Positions 50,664-58,706 of a stretch of 64,000 bases of DNA are shown here, one piece after another. A program made the position numbers and the translations under genes. This stretch comes from Capsulimonas corticalis. GTDB taxonomy: Bacteria; Armatimonadota; Armatimonadia; Armatimonadales; Capsulimonadaceae. The notes below the pieces were generated by a model. The model saw nothing but the letters and a program-made list of their open reading frames with translations, did no database searches and was not told the DNA's origin. The stretch covers positions 7,440,001 to 7,504,000 of the forward strand of contig NZ_AP025739.1 of the NCBI RefSeq assembly GCF_003574315.2. The letters run 5' to 3'. Position 1 is the first letter of the stretch. The number at the start of each line of letters is the position of its first letter.

Positions 50664-51416
50664 ATGAATCCGAATGTGAAATCAAAGACCGGCTTTACTC
50701 TCATTGAGCTCCTCGTCGTTATCGCCATCATCGCAATCCTTGCGGCGATTCTCTTTCCGGTGTTTGCGAAAGCGCGGGAAAAGGCGCGCCAGATCAGCTG
50801 CGTCAGCAACCTCAAGCAGATCGGCCTCGGGATCACGCAGTACGTACAGGACTACGACGAGACGTACCCTGTCTGCCGGCTTGGCGACGCCAGCAGCACG
50901 CCATGGCATTCGCTCATTATGCCCTACGTCAAGAGTACGGGCGTCTTCAAGTGCCCGGATGATTCGGATTCGACGTTCGTCAGCGGCACCAACAACACCA
51001 TCCCCACCAGCTATGTGGCGTCTCACGGCGGCTTCAATAACAGCTACCTTTACGGCGGCCCCGGCCCGATCAACCCCGACGCCAGTATTTGGTGGGCTAC
51101 GCCTCACTTCGACGGGCAGATCGCTATATCCGCCGTTCAGTCGGTGGCCCAGGTGATCGAGGTGGGAGAAGTCAAGAGCCGGACCGATCCGGAGTTCTGG
51201 GACGACGCCAACGATTCGCAATTCATCAACCACTCCACCCTCACGAACTTCCTGTTCTGTGACGGCCATGTGAAATCGATGCATCCCACGGACACCGGAA
51301 AAACCGTCAACATGTGGAACATCAACAACGTCACCAACATCGGCGACTCGCAGCCTGGCCCGGCCAGCAGCGGCCTGATGGCGCTGCTCCAGCAGGAACA
51401 GCAGAAAATGCAGTGA
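50664..51416 (+). CDS. Prepilin-type cleavage/methylation-domain protein (DUF1559 type)
   Basis: A 250-residue pseudopilin-like protein. The N-terminal type IV prepilin signal is [10 protein letters not shown] with the cleavage Gly before Phe and Glu5 retained, then one hydrophobic helix ([17 protein letters not shown]). The globular part has [25 protein letters not shown] and ends with the H-x9-DG-like motif ([18 protein letters not shown]). This architecture is abundant in Armatimonadota and Planctomycetes, often in many copies, and of unknown function. The ATG at 50664 has AAGGA upstream. Controlled by the divergent LacI protein, by inference. Confidence 0.92.
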   Translation: MNPNVKSKTGFTLIELLVVIAIIAILAAILFPVFAKAREKARQISCVSNLKQIGLGITQYVQDYDETYPVCRLGDASSTPWHSLIMPYVKSTGVFKCPDDSDSTFVSGTNNTIPTSYVASHGGFNNSYLYGGPGPINPDASIWWATPHFDGQIAISAVQSVAQVIEVGEVKSRTDPEFWDDANDSQFINHSTLTNFLFCDGHVKSMHPTDTGKTVNMWNINNVTNIGDSQPGPASSGLMALLQQEQQKMQ

Positions 51417-51442
51417 CGCGCCGCTAACCTTCCACGACTACG

Positions 51443-51485
51443 CAAAAATCGCCTTCCCCATCGGGCAGGCGATTTTTGTGTTTAC
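51443..51485 (+). terminator. Intrinsic terminator after the prepilin-type gene
   Basis: CAAAAATCGCCT (51443-51454) and AGGCGATTTTTG (51467-51478) form a perfect 12-bp stem, continuing into GTTTAC. The A/T-rich base of the stem makes it active in both directions. Confidence 0.85.
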
Positions 51486-51585
51486 GCCTATCGTCTCAAC
51501 AGGCATCACTCCCTTTGCGACATTTCCTGCTATCCTTTACCAAACATCGCGCCGTCATCGATAGCGATGTCAAGGACGCGCCCAC

Positions 51586-52407
51586 ATGCTCTTCAATTTT
51601 CGCCTCAAACCCACCGACAAGATTGCTCCCTGGAGTACTCCCAGCCGAAACAATTCTCTCAGCCTTCATTGGTTCGGCCTGACGGACGGCTGGTTTTGGA
51701 TCGACATCGGCGGCCAGCAGCCCTTTCGCTATTCGCAGGAAATCCTCAATCACTGGGCGCAAGAGCCGCAAGCCACGATCTCACCATTGCCATTTGACGA
51801 CTATCAGGTCACGCGATATTGGGAAGATCTGCTGGAACTGGTCCCCTCAATTCTCGATCCACTTCCCAGCGACTTAGCCACGCGAGTATCCGACGCCGAC
51901 GCATGGGGCCAATGGCGAGAACGCGCGGCTGAATGGCGTGAGACATCCGAGGACGAAACTTCCTGGGAGACTTACGAGACGGCGCTGCAATGGTGGTTCA
52001 GCCGTACCTGGAGCAATGGTCATCTTCGCATCCCGCCCAAGATTTGGCTATGGTCAACCGACGATCAAGTGCATATCCGCTGGGATTGCCGTGACATCTT
52101 GCAGGATGGAGTTCTCGTTTGGGACGCAAAACATGGCGAAGTCGCCATGCCTAAGAGAGACTTCATTCACGAGGTTCAGTCGTTCGGCGCACGCTTGATC
52201 GACACGATGGCGACGCGCGTTGACGAGATCAAGAAGCATTGGGCGCGCCCTGAAATCGCAATCGATATCCACTCTTTAGAGCAAGAACAAGATTATCGCG
52301 CGACGATTTGTGAGAACGCGCTTGGCCGCATCCATAGAGACTACGAATGGGACGACGTGCGCGCGGCGATAGCGCGTATGGAAGCGGAAATCGAATATCT
52401 TAAATGA
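51586..52407 (+). CDS. DUF5984-like hypothetical protein
   Basis: A 273-residue soluble protein. The opening (FRLKPTDKIAPW ... SLHWFGLTDGWFWIDIGGQQPFRYSQEIL) and WWFSRTWSNGHLRIPPKIWLWSTDDQVHIRWD resemble the uncharacterised DUF5984 family. The C-terminal third is helical and acidic. Not obviously catalytic. AAGGA lies about 10 bases upstream of the ATG. Its stop overlaps the next start (ATGA). These families are often found near polymorphic toxin or defence islands, but no toxin is visible here. Confidence 0.7.
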   Translation: MLFNFRLKPTDKIAPWSTPSRNNSLSLHWFGLTDGWFWIDIGGQQPFRYSQEILNHWAQEPQATISPLPFDDYQVTRYWEDLLELVPSILDPLPSDLATRVSDADAWGQWRERAAEWRETSEDETSWETYETALQWWFSRTWSNGHLRIPPKIWLWSTDDQVHIRWDCRDILQDGVLVWDAKHGEVAMPKRDFIHEVQSFGARLIDTMATRVDEIKKHWARPEIAIDIHSLEQEQDYRATICENALGRIHRDYEWDDVRAAIARMEAEIEYLK

Positions 52408-53000
52408 CGCACTACATTATTTTCCAGCGCACATTCGCCCATTGCATCACGGAACTCATCCAGGCCCCATCTCTCACGGAGGCGCTGGCGGCGTACGCCG
52501 TCAAAGAATGCGGCGCTAAAATCTGTGATGACGACTCCCTCATCGATACGACGGGAATAATTTATCCGCATTCCTTAGCGATGATCGAATCGAAGCGCAA
52601 AGCAGACCGAAAATATGATGAGCTACAGCTAGACGCCTCAGGAGGAGAACTCATCAATCACTCCAGTTGGGAAATACGAGAACTGCCGTCTGAAGCCTGG
52701 AACGCGCCGAGCGCAGATATATTTTGCAGCGCAAATCCGGACGAAGTCTCTGGATACATCCGTCTATGCCGCACGGAGTTTCGAAAGCAGTATCCAAGGT
52801 CACGCGCCCGCGCCTTCGTTTGGCATCTCGTGGACGGTCCGCTTGTGACATTTTATCAGGCGAGAGACCGGGATTACCGTCGCCCGATCAAAACTCTAAA
52901 ACGCTATTTGATACCCTGGAGCCAATGGCCGGATGTGCAGGAATACCAAGGGCCCCATCAAGATATCGTCGATCAGATGCACGTGCGGTTTCCGTTTTAG
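52404..53000 (+). CDS. Hypothetical protein coupled to the DUF5984-like gene
   Basis: A 198-residue protein I do not recognise. HYIIFQRTFAHCITELIQAPSLTEALAAYA at the N-terminus, then FRKQYPRSRARAFVWHLVDGPLVTFYQARDRDYRRPIKTLKRYLIPWSQWPDVQEY. It starts inside the stop of the preceding gene (4-base overlap), so the two products are probably made together. GC is slightly lower than that of the flanks. Confidence 0.65.
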   Translation: MTHYIIFQRTFAHCITELIQAPSLTEALAAYAVKECGAKICDDDSLIDTTGIIYPHSLAMIESKRKADRKYDELQLDASGGELINHSSWEIRELPSEAWNAPSADIFCSANPDEVSGYIRLCRTEFRKQYPRSRARAFVWHLVDGPLVTFYQARDRDYRRPIKTLKRYLIPWSQWPDVQEYQGPHQDIVDQMHVRFPF

Positions 53001-53060
53001 CGCCAATGTTCCACAAAAGGCTAAGAGTTGGGAATAACGTGCTCGTAGGGACTTCAAGGT

Positions 53061-53543
53061 ATGAGCATCACTTATTCACGGAATATTTTGCTGATGGTCG
53101 GGGAGCTGCATCGGCGTGGGTATCAGCGGCTGCGGATTTCGCCGGGAATGTCGGCGTCAGGGGCGCATTGGCGGTGCGCGGTGACGCCGGTGTTGAATGT
53201 TTTGGCGGCGAATGGGGCCATGGCGGCGGACTGGAATTTGGCGGCGGTGTATTCCAGCAGTTCGCAGGGGCGGTATTTTCAGTGGGACGATGCGGAACAC
53301 TGCGATGCGGGCGGGTTGGCCCGGCTGTTTATCGCTCGATTTTCGGAGATATGCGAGGCCGGTTACGGGGCGGATTGGCTGTACGCCGGCTGGTATCTGG
53401 AGATGCTCCACCGGACCTATCCCGATTCGCTTCCCATTGCCTATCGTGATGACGAGGTGATGGACGGATCTCTCCGGGCAACGGGCGGCGACATTGTCAT
53501 ACCGCCGCCGCCTCCGGGTATGCGCTCGGGCGGATCTTCATGA
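53061..53543 (+). CDS. Conserved hypothetical protein
   Basis: A 160-residue protein. LMVGELHRRGYQRLRISPGMSASGAHWRCAVTPVLNV followed by VYSSSSQGRYFQWDDAEHCDAGGLARLFIARFSEI resembles a group of unnamed bacterial proteins. A Pro-rich tail (IPPPPPGMRSGGSS) ends it. 60 bases after the previous gene and probably in the same transcript. Confidence 0.65.
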   Translation: MSITYSRNILLMVGELHRRGYQRLRISPGMSASGAHWRCAVTPVLNVLAANGAMAADWNLAAVYSSSSQGRYFQWDDAEHCDAGGLARLFIARFSEICEAGYGADWLYAGWYLEMLHRTYPDSLPIAYRDDEVMDGSLRATGGDIVIPPPPPGMRSGGSS

Positions 53544-53685
53544 ACTTTGGAAATTTCGCGGCGCGTTTCGACTTGTAAGACGAGTCGCTATGCCATAATC
53601 ACCTCGACGTACAAACCCATCACTTTACCTCTACCCATCACACTTTAGGGCGAACTTTGTCCTGCGAACGACTGGAGACACGGCT

Positions 53686-56199
53686 ATGCTGCGACTTGCG
53701 CTGTTGTTGATGGGGACGGATTTCGTGCGAAGGCGGTGGCGCGCGCTGTCGGTATTCGGCGCGATTTCACTGGTGCTCGGAGTCGCGTTGTTTATCGACG
53801 CCCTGGATGGCGTCATCTATTTCCCACTCAGAGCTTTTGGATTCGTCATGCTGCTGGAAGCGGCGGTGACGCTGGCGATCGTTCCCAAAGGGAGCCGGAC
53901 GATGCGGGCGCTGCGGTATGTCAAGGCGCTGCTTTCGGTGATCGTCGCGCTTTTGATTATCGGGCGCCAGCACCGTTTTGACATGGCGCTGGCGATCCTC
54001 TTTGGAGTGATCTTTACGCTGGACGGAGGACTGCGCATCGCGTCGGCGGCAGTCGTGCGCTTCCATGGCTGGCGGATGGCCGTCGGCGCCGGCGTGCTGG
54101 AGCTGCTGTTCGCGATCTTCCTTTTCGAGCCGCTGCCGACCTATTACGCCGGAACGGCGGAGTACTGCATCGGCGTTTGGCTGTTCCTTGCCGGATGGAG
54201 CATGCTGCGGCTCGCGCTGCGGCTCCGAGTGATCCCCGCCGGCGCGTCCGTGGCGCATCTGCTCAATCGCGGCAACGACGGACTGCCGCCCGTTTACCCC
54301 TTCGCGGATTCCGACACACCCGCTCCGCTTCCCCTGACAGTGCATGTCTGGACGGCTGCGGGGACTGCCGACAAGCCGCTGCGGCAGCCGGTCGTGGATC
54401 GTTACATCGCCGCCGTGGACGCGCAGGGCGTGGTCTCCACCGGCCATGCGGCGCTGGAGGCGCCGCCGGATCTCTACATCAGCCATTACCCTGCCGTCGA
54501 GATCGAGCACGATCCGGACGAATTTATGCGGATCCTGCGGGCGACGGACGAGAACAATGTTGAGGGGCTCTTTCAGCCAAGCTATCCCGAGGAAGCCGCC
54601 GGATGGTGCGAATCGACGCGCAAAATCGTCTTTTCCGAGTACGATTCCGTGCGGCTGCGCGCCTTTTGGGCCGACTACAGCCGCGACAACACCTACAACT
54701 TGACCTACCGAAACTGCTCCAGCACCGTGGTGCTGGCGCTGGAAACGGCGCTGGAGGGGGTCGCGGGGAAGAAGTGGGGCCGCAACTGGGCGACATTCGC
54801 GCGCGTTCTGCTCACGCCGGAACTGTGGGTCGCGGGGGAGATGTCCAAGCGCGGCGAGACGATGGCCTGGACCCCGGGGCTGGCGCTGGATTTTGTGCGC
54901 GCCATGCACACGATCGTCCATCCGCCAAACGACATTCCAACGTCGCTGACGCAAATGCTGCTGGAGCGGAGTGAACAGGTCCGCCGCTTGCGCGATCGCC
55001 ATAACAATCCGAGCGCGGAGCCGATGGAGACCGCCGAAACGGTCGATCTGGAGCTGGCGACGCCGCCGAACGGCAGGCGTCTCGCCTCCTCCGCCGCCGT
55101 GATCGCCGTCGCCGCGATCTTCGGGCTTTCGTACGGATTGACGTCGCCGCTGATCGCTTCGAATTTAGAGTCGCGGGGCGGCAGCGCGCTCTTGATCGGC
55201 TTGAATGCGGCGATGCATGCGCTGGGGGTGCTGCTGATCGCGCCGTTTCTGCCGCGATTGACGGCGCGCTTCGGCGCGCGGGCGCTGATCGTGACGGCGC
55301 TCGCCCTCAGCGCGTCGGTCCTGACGATCTTTCCGCACGTTTCCTGGATCTGGCTCTGGTTTCCCATGCGTCTGCTGCTGGGGATCGCCGCTGAAACTTT
55401 GTTTGTACTCTCGGAAACATGGACCAACGATCTGAGCGATGCGCGCTCGCGCGGCCAGATGATGGCGATCTACACCGCCGCCCTGTCCATCGGCTTCGCC
55501 GGCGGACCGGCGATCGTGTCGCTGGCCGGCCCCGGACGGATCGCGTATATGATCGGCGCGGCCCTCGCCGCGCTCGCCGCGATTCCCATCCTGCTGCCAT
55601 GGGTGCTGCCGCCGGCGCGGACACAGGCAGAAATCACCCAGCCCTGGCGATACCTTCAGCTTGCCCCCATCGCCATTGCGACCACGCTGCTGAACGCTGG
55701 TGTGGAGACGGCCGGTCTTTCCTTCATCGCGCTTTACGCCATGCACAACGGCTGGACCGAACGCTCCGGCCTGCGCCTGGTCTCCGTCCTGATGTTCGGC
55801 GCCGTCCTCTTGCAGCTTCCCATCGGATGGCTGGCCGATAAGGTCAACCCGCGCCGCCTCGCCCTGGCGCTCGCGATCCTTTCCACTCTCGGCGCGCTGC
55901 TCTGGCCCTTAACCTTGAGCACGGCCTGGATCGCTTACACGATGGCGTTTGTCTGGGGAGGCGTGTTCGTGGGGATCTACACGGTGATGCTGACAATTGT
56001 CGGCAGCCGGTTCCGAGGCGGCGATCTGGTGGGAGTTTACGCGATCATGAGCGTCGCCTGGGGCATCGGCGCGCTCGTCGGCCCGTTCCTCGTCGGCTCC
56101 GCCATGAGCGTCAGCCCAAAATACGGCTTCCCCTACGCCGTCGCGCTCGGCTGCGCCCTATTCGCGGGATTTATGGCGGTAAAGAGGACGGAGACGTGA
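53686..56199 (+). CDS. HdeD-like membrane domain / cysteine-hydrolase-like domain / MFS transporter fusion
   Basis: An 837-residue protein in three parts. Residues 1-185: about six helices in the HdeD/DUF308 pattern. Residues 205-430: a soluble domain with GHAALE (H254) and TYNLTYRNCSSTVVLALE (C344), a His/Cys arrangement like papain-like or DUF4105-type cysteine hydrolases; order His-then-Cys is as in circularly permuted or LRAT-like members. Residues 455-837: a 12-helix MFS transporter (SAAVIAVAAIFGLSYGLTSP ... GWLADKVNPRRLALALAIL). No frameshift is seen, so it is one polypeptide. Expected topology puts the middle domain in the cytoplasm if both flanking parts have even helix counts. Function unknown. 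Confidence 0.85.
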   Translation: MLRLALLLMGTDFVRRRWRALSVFGAISLVLGVALFIDALDGVIYFPLRAFGFVMLLEAAVTLAIVPKGSRTMRALRYVKALLSVIVALLIIGRQHRFDMALAILFGVIFTLDGGLRIASAAVVRFHGWRMAVGAGVLELLFAIFLFEPLPTYYAGTAEYCIGVWLFLAGWSMLRLALRLRVIPAGASVAHLLNRGNDGLPPVYPFADSDTPAPLPLTVHVWTAAGTADKPLRQPVVDRYIAAVDAQGVVSTGHAALEAPPDLYISHYPAVEIEHDPDEFMRILRATDENNVEGLFQPSYPEEAAGWCESTRKIVFSEYDSVRLRAFWADYSRDNTYNLTYRNCSSTVVLALETALEGVAGKKWGRNWATFARVLLTPELWVAGEMSKRGETMAWTPGLALDFVRAMHTIVHPPNDIPTSLTQMLLERSEQVRRLRDRHNNPSAEPMETAETVDLELATPPNGRRLASSAAVIAVAAIFGLSYGLTSPLIASNLESRGGSALLIGLNAAMHALGVLLIAPFLPRLTARFGARALIVTALALSASVLTIFPHVSWIWLWFPMRLLLGIAAETLFVLSETWTNDLSDARSRGQMMAIYTAALSIGFAGGPAIVSLAGPGRIAYMIGAALAALAAIPILLPWVLPPARTQAEITQPWRYLQLAPIAIATTLLNAGVETAGLSFIALYAMHNGWTERSGLRLVSVLMFGAVLLQLPIGWLADKVNPRRLALALAILSTLGALLWPLTLSTAWIAYTMAFVWGGVFVGIYTVMLTIVGSRFRGGDLVGVYAIMSVAWGIGALVGPFLVGSAMSVSPKYGFPYAVALGCALFAGFMAVKRTET

Positions 56200-56249
56200 C
56201 AACCCGCCCCCCGGCGGTTCGGCCGCCCCCTCCCTGGCAAACCCACCCC

Positions 56250-56451
56250 GGCGCCGTTGCAAACCTGCCTCCGGGGCAAACCCACCCCCGGCCTTCGGCC
56301 GCCCCCTCCCGCCGACGGGAAGGGTTTGTAGGATTGCCTCTTACGAGAGTCGTCTACGATAACACACTCTGAATAACCCTTCCCGTCGGCGGGAGGGGTG
56401 GCGCGAAGCGCCGGGGTGGGTTTGCCCCGGAGGCAGGTTTGCAACGGCGCC
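56250..56451. repeat. Inverted repeat with 77-bp arms
   Basis: Left arm 56250-56326 is complementary to right arm 56375-56451 apart from a few positions in the middle of the arms. Outer ends are GGCGCCGTTGC and GCAACGGCGCC, inner ends AAGGGTT and AACCCTT, and the loop of 48 bases contains ACGAGAGTCGT. Located between two convergent genes. Not an insertion sequence: it has no coding capacity. Confidence 0.85.
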
Positions 56452-56483
56452 GGAGGCCAGGGGAGGTCGCCTTGGCGTTGGTC

Positions 56484-58706
56484 TTACGCCAGCATCTGTA
56501 GCCCGGCCATCGCGCTGCGCGTGTGCGCGTCCTCATCATCGTCGCCGATGGAGCTGACTTTGGCGTGGACGTCGCCGATGGTCGTCAGACCCTGCGCGGC
56601 TTTTTCGAGGCCGTCGGCGAACATCGTCACCATGCCGCCTCGGATGGCCGCCTGGCGGATGTCCTTGGTGTCGGACGCCTGCATGATCAGCTTGCGGATA
56701 TCGCGATCCACCGTCAGAACTTCATGCACCGCGAGGCGGCCTTTGGTTCCCTGATTGTCGCATTGCGGGCACCCGGCGGGTTCATAGACGAAGTTAGGCG
56801 CGTCGCCGGCGTACTGGGCGGCGGTGGCGGGCTCCACGGGCACTTCGCGGCGGCAGTGCGGGCAGAGGCGGCGCACCAGTCGCTGGGCGATCGAGCCGAT
56901 CAGAGTCGAGGCGATCAGATACTCAGGAATTCCCATGTCCAGCAGGCGGCTGACCGCGCCGGCGGCTTCGTTGCAGTGCAGCGTGCTCAGCACGAGGTGG
57001 CCGGTCAGTGAGGCGCGCATGGCGATCTCGGCGGTCTCGGCGTCGCGGATCTCTCCGACCAGAACGACGTCGGGGTCCTGGCGCAGAATGGCGCGCAGCT
57101 GCCGGGCGAAGGTCAGGCCGGCGCGCTCGTTGACGGCGGACTGGCTGATCCCTTCCAGCTCATACTCGATCGGATCCTCGCACGTAATGATATTGCGGCG
57201 GCCGGCGACGCCAGGCGACGAGGTGGATTTCAGGGCGTTCAGCGCGGCGTAAAGCGTGGACGTTTTTCCGGAGCCGGTCGGTCCCGTCACCAGGATCAGT
57301 CCGTGCGGCTTGTTGATCAAGTCCTGGAAGTCGGCGGCGTTCTTGCCGGTGAAGCCGATCTGCTCCAGGGAAAGGCAGGCGTTGGCGCGGTCCAGGATTC
57401 GCATGGCGACGCGCTCGCCGTAGTGCGTGGGCAGCGTCGAGATGCGCAGGTCGATCGGCCGGCCATGGATTCGCAGGGCGATACGGCCGTCGAGCGGAAG
57501 CCGGCGCTCGGAGATATCCATGTCCGCCATGATCTTGATGCGCGATGTCGTCGGCGCCAGGAACTGGCGCGGAACGGTGCGGATCGGCTGAAGCCGGCCG
57601 TCGATCCGATAAAGGATCTGGAAGTTGCGCTTCTGCGGCTCGATATGGATGTCCGAGGTGCGCCGCGCGACGGCGTCGGCGAACAGCGTGTTGACGAAAC
57701 GAATGATCGGCGCCTGATCGCTCTGGCGCATCAGCTCCGCCGTATCGATCTCGTCGGCCAGATCTTCGGACAGCAAGTCCGTGGCGGCCGCCTGGATCGA
57801 ATCCGAAAGGACATCCTCCTGGGCGTCGCTATCCACGCCGTGATACGCCTGCTCGATCGCCTCCATCAGCTCGGGCTTGCTGGCGAGGTACGGCTCGACG
57901 CGGCGGCGCGTGGTGCGCTGCACCAGGTCGATCGCCTCAATGTCCCAGGGATTCACCATCGCGAGACGCAGGCGTCCCATCTCCGAGCCTTCGAAGTCCT
58001 GGACGGAGAGCGGAAGCATTTGATGGCGGCGGGCGGTGTCGAACGGCACGAGGGCCAGCACGAACGGATCGGGGGTCTCGCGCTCCACAGCGACAAACGG
58101 CACATCCATCTGGCGGCTGCGCGCCTGCGTGATATGCGTCTCGGTCACCCACCCATGCGCCAGCAAAATCGCGCCCAGGCGCTCCCGGCTCTGCGTCTGC
58201 TCCGTCAGCGCCTGATGCAGCTGCTCGGGCGTGATCACGCCGTGATCCACCAGCAGATTGCCCAGCTGCATGTGCTGCTCGCGCAGTTCGCCGCTCAGAC
58301 TTTCGAGCTGGCCGGTGTTCAGCTTCAGCTCATCCTTCATCTTCAGGATGCGCTGCGCGACCTCGATGCGGGCGACCAGCTCGGCGGAGTCCAGCGGCTT
58401 CACCAAGAAGTCGTCGATCCCGGCGTCCAGCGCCTCCGTGCGGTCCTCGGCGTTGCCTTTGACGGTCAGCAAAATCAGATAGACGTACGGCGCGCCCTCG
58501 CGCATCCGGATGCGATGGCAGAGCTCCAGTCCATCCATCTGCGGCATCATCCAGTCGGAAAGGACCAGCCGGAACGCGCCGTTCTGCAGCGCGGTCCACG
58601 CCTTGGCGCCGTTTGTCTCCACGGTGACTTCGTGACCCATCCGCTCCAGCGCCTTGCGCAGAACGAGCGCGGAGATCGGATCGTCTTCGGCAATCAAGAT
58701 TTTCAT
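56484..58706 (-). CDS. Receiver-domain fused type II secretion/type IV pilus ATPase (PilB/GspE)
   Basis: A 740-residue protein. Residues 1-120 are a response-regulator receiver with phospho-acceptor D51 (LVLSDWMMPQMDG) and K103. A helical linker follows, then a GspE/MshE N-terminal domain (about 140-290: LLVDHGVITPEQLHQALTEQ). The ATPase occupies 325-700: Walker A GPTGSGKTS 475-483, Asp box region, Walker B VVLVGEIRD, His box and a zinc site C615/C618/C646/C649. All catalytic elements are present. The gene overlaps the hybrid kinase stop by four bases (ATGA), so the kinase and this ATPase are made together and may form one phosphorelay. Confidence 0.92.
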   Translation of the reverse strand: MKILIAEDDPISALVLRKALERMGHEVTVETNGAKAWTALQNGAFRLVLSDWMMPQMDGLELCHRIRMREGAPYVYLILLTVKGNAEDRTEALDAGIDDFLVKPLDSAELVARIEVAQRILKMKDELKLNTGQLESLSGELREQHMQLGNLLVDHGVITPEQLHQALTEQTQSRERLGAILLAHGWVTETHITQARSRQMDVPFVAVERETPDPFVLALVPFDTARRHQMLPLSVQDFEGSEMGRLRLAMVNPWDIEAIDLVQRTTRRRVEPYLASKPELMEAIEQAYHGVDSDAQEDVLSDSIQAAATDLLSEDLADEIDTAELMRQSDQAPIIRFVNTLFADAVARRTSDIHIEPQKRNFQILYRIDGRLQPIRTVPRQFLAPTTSRIKIMADMDISERRLPLDGRIALRIHGRPIDLRISTLPTHYGERVAMRILDRANACLSLEQIGFTGKNAADFQDLINKPHGLILVTGPTGSGKTSTLYAALNALKSTSSPGVAGRRNIITCEDPIEYELEGISQSAVNERAGLTFARQLRAILRQDPDVVLVGEIRDAETAEIAMRASLTGHLVLSTLHCNEAAGAVSRLLDMGIPEYLIASTLIGSIAQRLVRRLCPHCRREVPVEPATAAQYAGDAPNFVYEPAGCPQCDNQGTKGRLAVHEVLTVDRDIRKLIMQASDTKDIRQAAIRGGMVTMFADGLEKAAQGLTTIGDVHAKVSSIGDDDEDAHTRSAMAGLQMLA

